Shown in pieces: positions 34,357 through 43,215 of a stretch of DNA of 47,443 bases (its first letter is position 1; each line of letters begins with the position of its first letter). The position numbers were made by a program, and so were the translations under genes. This DNA comes from Mordavella massiliensis (GTDB lineage Bacteria > Bacillota > Clostridia > Lachnospirales > Lachnospiraceae). The stretch covers positions 1-47,443 of the forward strand of contig NZ_JACJLV010000019.1 in the NCBI RefSeq assembly GCF_016902415.1, written 5' to 3'. The notes below the pieces were generated by a model. The model searched no databases. It was not told the DNA's origin and was given only the letters and a program-made list of their open reading frames with translations.

Positions 34357-35154
34357 ATGGAAGAGGGTAGTTTATTTCAGCGGATGAAAAATATTTTCCA
34401 GGTGGAAGATGAGAAGCTGGACGAAGGGATGCAGAAAGAAGCGGCGGTATTGATCCGCAACATTTTCCGGTATATGGATAAAGACGCCAAAGATATTATG
34501 ACACACCGGAAAAATATAGCCGCCATAGACGAGGAGGAACTTCTGGAGGATGCCCTGCATTTTATGCTGGAGGAGAATTATTCCAGATTCCCCATTTATC
34601 ATGAAGATATTGATGAGATCACCGGATTTTTGCATCTGCGGGAAGCAGTCAGCTGTTATCTGAACGAAAACTTAAGAAAGGTTCCCGTAAAGGATCTGAC
34701 CGATTACATACGTCCGGCGTATTTTGTGCCGGAGAGCAAAAGTATTGATACGCTATTTAAAAAAATGCAGGCGGAAAAGATCCACATTGTGGTTGTGCTG
34801 GATGAATACGGACAGACCTCCGGACTGGTGGCAATGGAAGATATTCTGGAAGAGATCGTGGGAAATATCCTGGACGAATATGACGAGGAGGAACAGATGG
34901 TGGCAAAGCTGGCCGACGGAAGTTACGCGGCCGATGGCATGACCGATCTGGAAGATCTGGGGGATCTTTTAAATATTCCTTTTGAGAAAGACGAGTATGA
35001 GACGCTGAACGGATTCCTGGTCGATAAACTGGACCGCATCCCGCAGGAGGACGAATCCTGTGAAGTAGAGTACGAAGGATATCTTTTCACCGTTTTATCT
35101 GTGGATAATAACATCATCCAGAGAGTTAAGATTGAAAAACAGCAAAAAGAGTGA
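34357..35154 (+). CDS. CorC/HlyC-type CBS protein without a membrane domain
   Basis: 265 residues. A tandem CBS pair (about 45-170, with DIMTHRKNIAAI, RFPIYHEDIDEITGFLHL and VVVLDEYGQTSGLVAMEDILEEIVG) is followed by a CorC_HlyC domain (about 180-262, ending in the typical DNNIIQRVKI). The DUF21/CNNM membrane domain of HlyC/CorC transporters is absent, so it is a soluble CorC-like protein. E. coli CorC is linked to Mg2+/Co2+ handling, but the family's job is not well defined. AAAGGAG ends 14 bases before ATG 34357, a long spacing that suggests modest translation. The yebC promoter begins inside its last codons. Confidence 0.87.
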   Translation: MEEGSLFQRMKNIFQVEDEKLDEGMQKEAAVLIRNIFRYMDKDAKDIMTHRKNIAAIDEEELLEDALHFMLEENYSRFPIYHEDIDEITGFLHLREAVSCYLNENLRKVPVKDLTDYIRPAYFVPESKSIDTLFKKMQAEKIHIVVVLDEYGQTSGLVAMEDILEEIVGNILDEYDEEEQMVAKLADGSYAADGMTDLEDLGDLLNIPFEKDEYETLNGFLVDKLDRIPQEDESCEVEYEGYLFTVLSVDNNIIQRVKIEKQQKE

Positions 35155-35160
35155 TAGAAT
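35132..35160 (+). promoter_or_regulatory. Promoter of yebC, inside the end of the CBS gene
   Basis: TTGAAA at 35132-35137, a 17-base spacer, and TAGAAT at 35155-35160, with TGA just before giving an extended -10. The expected start is near 35167, about 40 bases before the yebC ATG. Confidence 0.6.
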
Positions 35161-35206
35161 AGGAAAAGTGTGAAAAGATAAGATACGAAGAGAGGGAAAG
35201 GTAGAA

Positions 35207-35938
35207 ATGTCAGGACATTCAAAATTTGCGAATATTAAGCACAAAAAAGAAAAAAATGACGCAGCAAAAGGAAAAATCTTTACCAAGATCGGAAAAGAGC
35301 TGGCAGTTGCGGTAAAAGAAGGCGGAAGTTCTGATCCGGCTAACAACAGCAGACTGCGTGACGTGATCGCAAAGGCAAAAGCCAACAACATGCCCAACGA
35401 CACGATCGAAAGAAATATCAAACGGGCAGAGGGCGACGCGAATGCGGCAAATTACGAATATATTACTTACGAAGGATACGGCCCCAACGGAACAGCGATC
35501 ATTGTAGAGACGCTGACAGATAACAAGAACCGGACCGCTTCCAACGTAAAGAACGCATTTACCAAGGGAAACGGCAATGTGGGAACTCCCGGATGCGTTT
35601 CCTTTATGTTCGATAAAAAAGGACAGATCATTATTGACAAAGAAGAGTACGAAGGAGATGCGGACGAACTTATGATGCAGGCTCTGGACGCAGGCGCAGA
35701 AGATTTTGCCGAGGAAGAGGACAGTTATGAGATCCTGACTTCCCCGGAGGATTTCAGTGCTGTGCGCATCGCGCTGGAGGAGGCAGGACTTCCGATGGCG
35801 TCTGCAGAAGTGACGATGATCCCGCAGACCTATGTGGAACTTACCGATGAGAAGGATATCGCCTCCATCCAGAAAACACTGGATATGCTGGACGATGATG
35901 ACGACGTCCAGAACGTATATCATAACTGGGAGGAATAA
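35207..35938 (+). CDS. YebC/PmpR family regulator
   Basis: A 243-residue YebC-family protein. It begins [20 protein letters not shown] and has ARGK-like [27 protein letters not shown] and the domain-swapped C-terminal lobes rich in Glu/Asp. Members have been described as DNA-binding regulators and, more recently, as translation factors that relieve ribosome stalling at proline stretches; the exact function here is not settled. GAGGGAAAGG precedes ATG 35207. It ends 7 bases before the next gene. Confidence 0.93.
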   Translation: MSGHSKFANIKHKKEKNDAAKGKIFTKIGKELAVAVKEGGSSDPANNSRLRDVIAKAKANNMPNDTIERNIKRAEGDANAANYEYITYEGYGPNGTAIIVETLTDNKNRTASNVKNAFTKGNGNVGTPGCVSFMFDKKGQIIIDKEEYEGDADELMMQALDAGAEDFAEEEDSYEILTSPEDFSAVRIALEEAGLPMASAEVTMIPQTYVELTDEKDIASIQKTLDMLDDDDDVQNVYHNWEE

Positions 35939-35945
35939 ATGGCCC

Positions 35946-36407
35946 ATGGAAGAACTGAAGCAAGAACTGGAACAGTTATTTGATGAAATGATACATAAGA
36001 TCCAGTTGTTCAAAAAGAAGACATACAGTCCGGCATTTCTGGAGGCATATCAGGATCACAGGAACCTGTTCTCCAGGATCAGCGCCGCCTGTTCCGGGGA
36101 AAAAGCGATTCCGTCCTCTGAACTGGCAGAAGTGATTCCGGAGTATGCGTATCAGAAAATGCAGAAGTTCTCCAGACGCGACAGAGAAAAGTTTGCGCTG
36201 AATTTTAATCTTACAATGGTGGCCTATATTGTGCCGCTGTTTATGTATACGAGAGACCCTGTCTGCGAAAAGCTGGCAGAGGACATGGCTCTTTCCTGGA
36301 ATCAAAAACAGGTGACAAAAATGGAGATCCGAGTATCTACTTACGAAAAGATTGCCGCGGGATTTAAGAAAAGCTGGTTTTCTTTTGGCAGATCTTCAGA
36401 TAAATAA
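35946..36407 (+). CDS. Uncharacterised protein between yebC and the sulfhydrylase gene
   Basis: A 153-residue helical protein I do not recognise. It begins MEELKQELEQLFDEMIHKIQ, a probable amphipathic or coiled helix, has no signal peptide and only one mildly hydrophobic stretch (MVAYIVPLFMYT, about 92-103). The C-terminus KKSWFSFGRS is basic and aromatic. The frame is open from 35832, but ATG 35946 sits 12 bases after GGGAGG at the yebC end. Short spacing to yebC suggests a shared transcript. It may help yebC or just travel with it. Confidence 0.7.
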   Translation: MEELKQELEQLFDEMIHKIQLFKKKTYSPAFLEAYQDHRNLFSRISAACSGEKAIPSSELAEVIPEYAYQKMQKFSRRDREKFALNFNLTMVAYIVPLFMYTRDPVCEKLAEDMALSWNQKQVTKMEIRVSTYEKIAAGFKKSWFSFGRSSDK

Positions 36408-36436
36408 GAATAACATCATACAAGGAGGAAACATCT

Positions 36437-37717
36437 ATGAGCGATTATAGAAGAGAAACGAAATGTGTCCAGAGCGGATATGAACCAAAGAACGGAGAAC
36501 CCAGAGTCCTTCCGATCTATCAGAGCACTACCTTTAAGTACAGTTCCAGCGAGCAGATGGGAAGACTTTTCGACCTGGAGGAATCCGGATACTTCTATAC
36601 CAGACTCCAGAATCCCACCAATGATGCCGTAGCTGCAAAGATCTGTGATCTGGAAGGCGGTTATGCTGCAATGCTTACTTCTTCCGGACAGGCGGCCAGC
36701 TTTTATGCCATCATGAATATTGCCGCTGCCGGCGATCATATTGTATGCGCGTCCGCTTTATACGGCGGTACCTACAACCTGTATGCTCATACAATCAAGA
36801 AAATGGGAATTGACGCGACCTTTGTTGATCCGGACTGTACGGCAGAGGAACTGGACGCTGCATTCCGGGAAAATACCAAGGCTGTCTTTGGCGAGACGAT
36901 CGCAAATCCTGCACTTGTGGTCCTGGATATTGAAAAATTCGCACATGCGGCTCATAAGCACGGCGTACCGCTTATTATCGATAATACGTTCGCTACTCCG
37001 ATCAACTGCCGTCCATTTGAATGGGGCGCTGATATCGTGACGCATTCTACAACAAAGTATATGGACGGACACGCAACCTGCGTAGGCGGCGCGATCGTGG
37101 ACAGCGGTAATTTTGACTGGGAGGCCCATGCAGATAAATTCCCGGGACTTACGACTCCGGATGAGACCTATCACGGGATCGTTTACACGCAGAAATTCGG
37201 CAAAGGCGCTTATATCACCAAAGCCACCGCACAGTTGATGCGTGATCTTGGCTCCATTCAGGCTCCGCAGAACGCATTTCTTCTGAATCTGGGCCTTGAG
37301 ACGCTGCATCTTCGTATGGAACGTCACTGTTCCAATGCAAAGAAGGCGGCGGAATATCTGAAGAATCATGAGAAGGTCGCATGGGTAGAGTGCCCGTCCC
37401 TTCCGGGAGACAAGTATTATGACCTGGCGCAGAAGTACATGCCGGACGGCACCTGCGGTGTGATCACGTTTGGCCTGAAGGGCGGAAGAAATGCCGCTGT
37501 ACGTATGATGGACAGCTTAAAGCTGATAGCGATCGTAACACACGTAGCGGACGCAAGAAGCTGCGTTCTTCATCCGGCCAGCCATACCCACCGCCAGATG
37601 AACGATCAGGAACTGATCGAGGCAGGCGTTCAGCCGGATCTGATCCGTTTCAGCGTAGGAATCGAGAATATTGACGATATTATCGCTGATCTGGAGCAGG
37701 CATTGAAAGAAGTATAA
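36437..37717 (+). CDS. O-acetylhomoserine sulfhydrylase (aminocarboxypropyltransferase)
   Basis: A 426-residue Cys/Met-metabolism PLP enzyme that joins sulfide and O-acetylhomoserine to form homocysteine; the name metY would fit. The PLP lysine is in THSTTKYMDGHATCVGG; RLQNPTNDAVAAKI, SSGQAASFYAIMNIAAAGDH and the C-terminal VLHPASHTHRQMNDQE-type segment mark the sulfhydrylase branch. AAGGAGGAAAC precedes ATG 36437. The preceding gap of 29 bases has no room for a SAM or T-box leader, so regulation at this site is not by riboswitch. A hairpin that also touches the next gene follows. Confidence 0.93.
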   Translation: MSDYRRETKCVQSGYEPKNGEPRVLPIYQSTTFKYSSSEQMGRLFDLEESGYFYTRLQNPTNDAVAAKICDLEGGYAAMLTSSGQAASFYAIMNIAAAGDHIVCASALYGGTYNLYAHTIKKMGIDATFVDPDCTAEELDAAFRENTKAVFGETIANPALVVLDIEKFAHAAHKHGVPLIIDNTFATPINCRPFEWGADIVTHSTTKYMDGHATCVGGAIVDSGNFDWEAHADKFPGLTTPDETYHGIVYTQKFGKGAYITKATAQLMRDLGSIQAPQNAFLLNLGLETLHLRMERHCSNAKKAAEYLKNHEKVAWVECPSLPGDKYYDLAQKYMPDGTCGVITFGLKGGRNAAVRMMDSLKLIAIVTHVADARSCVLHPASHTHRQMNDQELIEAGVQPDLIRFSVGIENIDDIIADLEQALKEV

Positions 37718-37725
37718 AATATTAC

Positions 37726-37764
37726 AAACACCTCCATACTAAGAGAAAGTATGGAGGTGTTTTT
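37726..37764 (+). terminator. Terminator hairpin containing the ribosome site of the next gene
   Basis: A perfect 15-bp stem, AAACACCTCCATACT (37726-37740) with AGTATGGAGGTGTTT (37748-37762), loop AAGAGAA, then T to 37764. The right arm contains GGAGGTG (37753-37759), which is exactly placed (7 bases) for ATG 37765. So the hairpin both ends the sulfhydrylase transcript and hides the Shine-Dalgarno site of the TepA-like gene in readthrough RNA. Confidence 0.85.
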
Positions 37765-38454
37765 ATGGGAAATGAAGCAGATAAGCAGGAGCAGATCAAA
37801 GAGACCGGAAGTCTGGACCTGAAAGGAGATCAGGGGCGGGGAAGGATCCGGCTTCTGACGATCATCGGGGAAATCGAGGGTCATGAGACCCTTTCCGGAA
37901 ATACAAAAGCCACAAAATACGAGCATCTTCTCCCGATGCTTGCAGAACTGGAAGACAGCGACGAGATTGACGGGCTTTTGATCCTGCTGAACACACTGGG
38001 AGGAGATATTGAGGCCGGACTGTCCATTGCAGAAATGATCGCCTCTTTAACGAAGCCTACGGTATCCCTGGTCCTTGGGGGAAGTCATTCGATCGGAGGG
38101 CCTCTGGCGGTCGCAGCCAGATATTCTTTTATTGTACCAAGCGGCACGATGATCATCCATCCGGTACGCTCGAACGGAATGTTTATCGGCGTGACACAGA
38201 GCCTGCGCAATATGATCCGCACCCAGGACCGGATCACCCGTTTTCTGGCAGAACATTCCAGGATCTCGCAGAGCAGGATCGAAGAACTGATGCTGAATCC
38301 CACGGAACTGGTCAAAGATGTGGGGACCCTTCTGGAGGGCAGGGACGCGGTCCGTGAAGGACTGATCGATGAAGTCGGCGGACTGGGGGATGCTTTGCAT
38401 AAACTGCACGAAATGATCCGGGAAGAGCGGGAGAAAAAGTGTAAAAATATGTAA
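37765..38454 (+). CDS. ClpP-family serine protease, TepA-like
   Basis: A 229-residue ClpP-fold protein of the TepA (translocation-enhancing/YmfB) type. The nucleophile is Ser109 in GGSHSIGG, His132 lies in MIIHPVRS, and the third residue is likely Asp in EGRDAVREGLIDEVGG. The N-terminal extension is charged and has no signal peptide, so it is cytoplasmic. TepA-like proteins precede ftsK/spoIIIE in many clostridia and bacilli, as here. Its ribosome site is in the arm of the upstream hairpin and no separate promoter is visible, so its expression may be kept low or conditional. Confidence 0.9.
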   Translation: MGNEADKQEQIKETGSLDLKGDQGRGRIRLLTIIGEIEGHETLSGNTKATKYEHLLPMLAELEDSDEIDGLLILLNTLGGDIEAGLSIAEMIASLTKPTVSLVLGGSHSIGGPLAVAARYSFIVPSGTMIIHPVRSNGMFIGVTQSLRNMIRTQDRITRFLAEHSRISQSRIEELMLNPTELVKDVGTLLEGRDAVREGLIDEVGGLGDALHKLHEMIREEREKKCKNM

Positions 38455-38482
38455 TGACAGGCTTTCTGAAAAATGATATACT
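38454..38482 (+). promoter_or_regulatory. Promoter of ftsK
   Basis: ATGACA at 38454-38459, a 17-base spacer, and TATACT at 38477-38482, with an extended TGA before the -10. The expected start is near 38489. Confidence 0.6.
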
Positions 38483-38521
38483 AATATATAGTATTGTCAA
38501 TTAGTAAGGGGGAGCTTATGT

Positions 38522-40921
38522 ATGGCTTCTAGATCAAAAAAGAAGGGAAGCAAAAAGACATCCGGACGGAAACAAACTCAAAGTTTCCTGAAAGATGAGA
38601 TTCTTATCTGGCTGACACTGGCTGTCAGTATTTTGATGTTAGTCAGCCTTTTCGGATTCGGAGGATTTATAGGGGGGACATTTTCCGATATCCTGTTTCT
38701 TGTATTCGGGCTGGCTGCTTATGTGATTCCGTTTTTATTATTCGGCGGAGTCACATTTCTTGTGTCTAACCGTGAAAACAGACAGGCTTATATCAAGACG
38801 GGGGCCTGGATCCTGCTGCTGATCCTTGCCTGCACGTTCCTGGAACTGGTAGATAAAAAAGGCGGGTTCTTGGGACAGGGACTTGCCGGCGTATTAACTC
38901 CGGCCATTGGAACGGCCGGTACATATGTGGCAGTGATCATACTGATGATCATCTGCATGGTGATCATTACGGGCAAGTCCGCGCTGAAAGGGGTAAAGAG
39001 TCAGAGCGGCAAGGCTTATGATAAAGCAAAACGTGACGCCGCCAGGCTGAAGGAACGTACCCAGGCGATTAGGACCGATGAGATCCGAAGAAGGGCCGGG
39101 GAGATTCAGGACAAAAAGAGTCAGAAACGAAGAGACCGTCATGTAGAAGGCGTATCCTTTGATACGACGTTAAAGAAAAAATCGCCGGAGATCCGGGAGT
39201 TAAGCGCAGAGCCGGAGGATACCCAGGCGCCTGTATTCCCGATCCACAGAGGAGAAGACGACGCACGTACAGTAATCCCGGATTACCCGGAGGAAGCAAA
39301 AGTTCCGGAATCTTCAGGAGAAACCGGTGAGCCGGAGATGGTAAGAGAAAGCCGTCCGGGAAAGAAAAAAATGAACGCAGAAGAGATTGCCAGCGAAACA
39401 AACGCTGTTGCGGCCGCTGCAAAGAATCAGACAGAAAAGAAAGCAAAAGCCTACCGGTATCCGCCGATCTCCCTGTTAAAACGGGGCGCAAAGCATAGCG
39501 GGGAATCGGATGCATCCCTGCGGGAAACGGCGATGAAGCTGCAGCAGACCCTGCAGAACTTTGGCGTGCAGGTAACAGTGACCAATGTCAGCTGCGGACC
39601 TTCTGTCACCCGGTATGAACTGCAGCCGGAGATGGGAGTAAAGGTCAGTAAGATCGTAGGACTTGCCGATGACATTAAACTGAACCTGGCCGCCGCAGAT
39701 ATCCGGATCGAAGCCCCGATCCCGGGAAAAGCAGCGGTGGGTATCGAAGTTCCCAACAAGGAGAACTCTCCGGTAATGCTGCGGGATCTTCTGGAGTCTT
39801 CTGAGTTTAAGAACAGTGTCTCCAAGGTTTCCTTTGCCGTGGGAAAAGATATCGGCGGAAAAGTTGTAGTGTCTGATATCGCGAAGATGCCCCATGTGCT
39901 GATCGCCGGAGCCACAGGATCCGGTAAATCTGTATGTATCAATACACTGATCATGAGTATTTTATACAAAGCTTCTCCAGAAGAGGTGAAGTTGATCATG
40001 ATCGATCCCAAGGTGGTGGAATTAAGCGTTTACAATGGGATTCCACATCTGATGATCCCTGTAGTGACAGATCCGAAAAAGGCTGCCGGCGCCCTCAACT
40101 GGGCCGTGGCAGAAATGACAAGAAGATACCAGGCATTTGCAGAGTATCATGTCCGTGACATGAAAGGCTATAATGAGAAAGTCCGTGTGATGCCTGCAGG
40201 AGAGGACGGGCAGACGCCTGCTCTGATGCCCCAGATCGTGATCATCGTTGATGAGCTGGCGGATCTGATGATGGTAGCGCCAGGAGACGTGGAGGAGGCC
40301 ATCTGCCGGCTTGCCCAGCTTGCGCGTGCCGCAGGCATCCATCTGGTACTGGCAACCCAGAGACCATCCGTTAACGTAATTACCGGCCTGATCAAGGCGA
40401 ATATGCCGTCCAGGATCGCCTTTGCGGTATCTTCCGGCGTGGATTCCAGAACGATCATTGATATGAACGGCGCTGAAAAGCTGCTTGGTAAGGGAGATAT
40501 GCTTTTTTATCCTTCCGGTTATCAGAAACCGGCCCGCGTACAGGGTTCCTTTGTAACAGACAAAGAAGTACAGAGCGTTGTGGAATACTTAAAGGATAAT
40601 AACAGCGACGCCTCGTATGACGAGGAAATCGTACAGCACGTAAATACGGCTTCTGTCGGAGGCGGTACGATTGGCGGCGCAGCTTCCGAAGACGAAGAAA
40701 GAGACATCCATTTTGTAGATGCAGGACGACTGATCATAGAAAAAGAAAAGGCATCGATCGGAATGCTGCAGCGGTCCTTTAAGATCGGGTTCAACCGAGC
40801 GGCAAGGATCATGGATCAGCTTGCGGAAGCAGGCGTGGTAGGGCCGGAGGAAGGCACCAAACCGCGGAAGATCCTTATGACATCAGCTGAGTTTGAACAG
40901 TATGTAGAAGAAACATTGTAA
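38522..40921 (+). CDS. DNA translocase FtsK/SpoIIIE
   Basis: A 799-residue DNA pump that clears chromosomes from the division septum or pumps DNA into the forespore. Four membrane segments lie at about 28-150, followed by a Lys/Glu-rich linker (about 160-310), then the motor with Walker [31 protein letters not shown], Walker [13 protein letters not shown] and [17 protein letters not shown], and a C-terminal gamma winged helix ([20 protein letters not shown]) that reads KOPS/SRS DNA. AAGGGGGAG at 38506-38514 precedes ATG 38522. FtsK and SpoIIIE cannot be told apart by eye. Confidence 0.95.
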   Translation: MASRSKKKGSKKTSGRKQTQSFLKDEILIWLTLAVSILMLVSLFGFGGFIGGTFSDILFLVFGLAAYVIPFLLFGGVTFLVSNRENRQAYIKTGAWILLLILACTFLELVDKKGGFLGQGLAGVLTPAIGTAGTYVAVIILMIICMVIITGKSALKGVKSQSGKAYDKAKRDAARLKERTQAIRTDEIRRRAGEIQDKKSQKRRDRHVEGVSFDTTLKKKSPEIRELSAEPEDTQAPVFPIHRGEDDARTVIPDYPEEAKVPESSGETGEPEMVRESRPGKKKMNAEEIASETNAVAAAAKNQTEKKAKAYRYPPISLLKRGAKHSGESDASLRETAMKLQQTLQNFGVQVTVTNVSCGPSVTRYELQPEMGVKVSKIVGLADDIKLNLAAADIRIEAPIPGKAAVGIEVPNKENSPVMLRDLLESSEFKNSVSKVSFAVGKDIGGKVVVSDIAKMPHVLIAGATGSGKSVCINTLIMSILYKASPEEVKLIMIDPKVVELSVYNGIPHLMIPVVTDPKKAAGALNWAVAEMTRRYQAFAEYHVRDMKGYNEKVRVMPAGEDGQTPALMPQIVIIVDELADLMMVAPGDVEEAICRLAQLARAAGIHLVLATQRPSVNVITGLIKANMPSRIAFAVSSGVDSRTIIDMNGAEKLLGKGDMLFYPSGYQKPARVQGSFVTDKEVQSVVEYLKDNNSDASYDEEIVQHVNTASVGGGTIGGAASEDEERDIHFVDAGRLIIEKEKASIGMLQRSFKIGFNRAARIMDQLAEAGVVGPEEGTKPRKILMTSAEFEQYVEETL

Positions 40922-40983
40922 GAAGAATCGACTATACGATCAGAAAAAATGTTGAAAATAGATGTTCGGGAGGAAATCGCAAC

Positions 40984-42255
40984 ATGAAATGTAGAAATTG
41001 CGGACATAAAATACCGGATGGAAAGTTATATTGTGAGTATTGCGGGGAAGCGGTTCAGATCGTTCCGGATTACAATCCGCTGGATGATATGCTGACTGCT
41101 CAGATCAAAGTCTCTCTGGACGATGAGGACACGGACGGATCCGGATCAAGGAGCCGGACCGGAACCAGACGAAGTAAGACAAAACGCGGCACAGCCGGAC
41201 GCGGTACGGCCGGGAAAAAGGCAGGCGGACGTAATACCGGAACCGGTAAGGCGACAGGCCGCACAGGCAGAAATACCAGGCCTTTGTCTCCGGAGGAGGA
41301 GCGAAGCCGCAGACGTCAGCAGGCGGCGAGAAGAAAAGAGGCGCTTCGCAGGAAGAGAAGAAGGCTGCTTCTGATCATGGGCCTGATCCTGGTACTGATC
41401 GTTGCTGCTGTTTATCTTCTGTACAGCAATTCTTATGCAGGAGTGGTAGGAAAAGGAAATAAAGCGTTATCCTCCGGAAACTATACAGAAGCAAAAGAGG
41501 CATTTGAACGCGCCATCTCAAAAAATAAGGAAAAGCCGGAAGCCTATGCAGGTCTGTCCAAAACCTACATTGCCCAGGATGATCCGGATGCGGCGGAAGC
41601 CGTGTTCCTGACTGCACTGGAGGACCAGAACAATAATGCAGATCTATATGAAGCCTGTGTGGATTTTTATATGGATACCAAACAACAGGAAAAGATACCG
41701 GAACTTCTGAAGGACGCGGGAGATTCTGTCAGAAAGGCTCTGGGCGGATATATCATCGATGAGCCGGAGTTCAGCCTGGATCCGGAAGAAACCTTTGAAG
41801 ACGTACAGGAACTGACTCTGACGGCAAGAAAAGGCGAGAAGATCTATTATACGACAGACGAGTCGGACCCGTCTGTTTCTTCTACGGAATATACGGAACC
41901 GATCCAGATCAGCGAAGGCGTTACCGTCATTACCGCGATCGCGGTAAATGGGGATGGTGTTCCCAGTCTTCCGGCCCGGAAAACCTATACGGTGGAACTG
42001 CCGATCGTAGACGCGCCTGCGGTATCTCCTTCTACCGGACAATATGAAGAGGCCCGGCAGATTGAGATCAAAGTGCCTGACGGATATGATGCGTATTACA
42101 CTATGGACGAATCCGATCCGACCACAGCGTCCACCAAGTATACCGGTCCGGTTGAGATGCCGGAAGGCACCACTATTTTCAAAGCGATCCTGGTCAACGG
42201 GCAGGGACGTTCCAGTGGCATTACAACGCGCAATTACGAGCGGGTATCCGAATAA
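40984..42255 (+). CDS. Zinc-ribbon, TPR and chitobiase-C-repeat membrane protein
   Basis: 423 residues, not a family I can name. An N-terminal zinc ribbon (CRNC at 3-6, CEYC at 17-20) is followed by a Gly/Thr/Arg/Lys-rich low-complexity stretch (about 50-130), one membrane helix (about 131-148, LLIMGLILVLIVAAVYLL), TPR-like repeats (about 155-225, ALSSGNYTEAKEAFERAI), and two tandem domains of about 65 residues with YYTTDESDPSVSSTEYTEP and YYTMDESDPTTASTKYTGP, like the C-terminal domain of chitobiases. So the ribbon is inside and the TPR/beta domains outside the membrane. GGGAGGAAA precedes the ATG. No enzymatic residues are seen; a cell-surface or sensing role is only a guess. Confidence 0.75.
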   Translation: MKCRNCGHKIPDGKLYCEYCGEAVQIVPDYNPLDDMLTAQIKVSLDDEDTDGSGSRSRTGTRRSKTKRGTAGRGTAGKKAGGRNTGTGKATGRTGRNTRPLSPEEERSRRRQQAARRKEALRRKRRRLLLIMGLILVLIVAAVYLLYSNSYAGVVGKGNKALSSGNYTEAKEAFERAISKNKEKPEAYAGLSKTYIAQDDPDAAEAVFLTALEDQNNNADLYEACVDFYMDTKQQEKIPELLKDAGDSVRKALGGYIIDEPEFSLDPEETFEDVQELTLTARKGEKIYYTTDESDPSVSSTEYTEPIQISEGVTVITAIAVNGDGVPSLPARKTYTVELPIVDAPAVSPSTGQYEEARQIEIKVPDGYDAYYTMDESDPTTASTKYTGPVEMPEGTTIFKAILVNGQGRSSGITTRNYERVSE

Positions 42256-42261
42256 TGTCAC

Positions 42262-42290
42262 TTGATATTTTGCGCCAGATACATTATTAT
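42262..42290 (+). promoter_or_regulatory. Promoter of the NfnAB-like pair
   Basis: TTGATA at 42262-42267, a 17-base spacer, and TATTAT at 42285-42290, ahead of the start at 42328. Confidence 0.55.
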
Positions 42291-42327
42291 GAAAGAAGCA
42301 TATAAACTAGATTTAGGAGGAAACAAG

Positions 42328-43215
42328 ATGTACAAGATATTAAAAGCCGAAAAGCTGGCTGATATGATCTATCTTATGGATGTTGAAGCTCCTCGCGTAG
42401 CAAGGCATTGCATGCCCGGTCAGTTCGTGATCGTTAAGATGGATGAAAAAGGGGAACGTATTCCTTTGACGATCTGCGATTACGACAGAGAAGCCGGTAC
42501 GATCACGATCGTATTCCAGACAGTGGGAGCATCTACACATAAGATGGCAACCTTAAAAGCAGGGGATTCTTTCCGCGACTTTACCGGTCCGCTGGGATGT
42601 CCTTCCGAACTGGTAGAGGAAGATCTGGATACGCTGAAAAAGAAAAAAATCCTGTTTGTCGGCGGCGGTGTCGGCGCGGCGCCTGTTTATCCACAGGTAA
42701 AGTGGATGCATGAGCACGGGATCGACGTGGATGTGATCATTGGATCCAAGACAAAGGATATGCTTCTGCTGGAAGAAGAAATGAAAGCAGTTGCCGGAAA
42801 TTATTATCCCTGTACAGACGATGGTACATACGGACATGCAGGAATGGTTACTTCCATGATCGAAGAACTGCATGCACAGGGCAACCGGTATGATGTCTGT
42901 GTTGCCATTGGTCCTATGATCATGATGAAATTTGTCTGTCTTCTGACCAAAAAACTGGAGATCCCTACGATCGTCAGCATGAACCCGATCATGGTGGACG
43001 GAACCGGTATGTGCGGAGCCTGCCGGCTTCATGTGGGCGATGAGATCAAATTTGCCTGTGTAGACGGACCGGAATTCGACGGTCATCTGGTCAACTTTGA
43101 CGAAGCAATGAAGAGACAGCAGATGTACAAGACCCAGGAGGGCCGTGCAATGCTGAAATTACAGGAAGGCGACACCCATCACGGCGGATGTGGCCATTGC
43201 GGAGGTGACAACTAA
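42328..43215 (+). CDS. Sulfide/dihydroorotate dehydrogenase-like FAD/[2Fe-2S] subunit (NfnA-like)
   Basis: A 295-residue ferredoxin reductase-fold protein. The FAD part has MPGQFVIVKMDEKGERIPLTI and HKMATLKAGDSF; the NAD(P) loop is FVGGGVGAAPVYPQ; the C-terminal [2Fe-2S] cluster is MCGACRLHVG plus a later FACVDGPEFDGH. The extreme C-terminus is His/Cys-rich (HHGGCGHCGG). Paired with the next gene it matches NfnA of NfnAB, which bifurcates electrons between NADPH, NADH and ferredoxin. AGGAGG at 42315-42320 selects ATG 42328 over the open frame from 42262. The older annotation would be a glutamate synthase partner or SudB. Confidence 0.85.
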   Translation: MYKILKAEKLADMIYLMDVEAPRVARHCMPGQFVIVKMDEKGERIPLTICDYDREAGTITIVFQTVGASTHKMATLKAGDSFRDFTGPLGCPSELVEEDLDTLKKKKILFVGGGVGAAPVYPQVKWMHEHGIDVDVIIGSKTKDMLLLEEEMKAVAGNYYPCTDDGTYGHAGMVTSMIEELHAQGNRYDVCVAIGPMIMMKFVCLLTKKLEIPTIVSMNPIMVDGTGMCGACRLHVGDEIKFACVDGPEFDGHLVNFDEAMKRQQMYKTQEGRAMLKLQEGDTHHGGCGHCGGDN

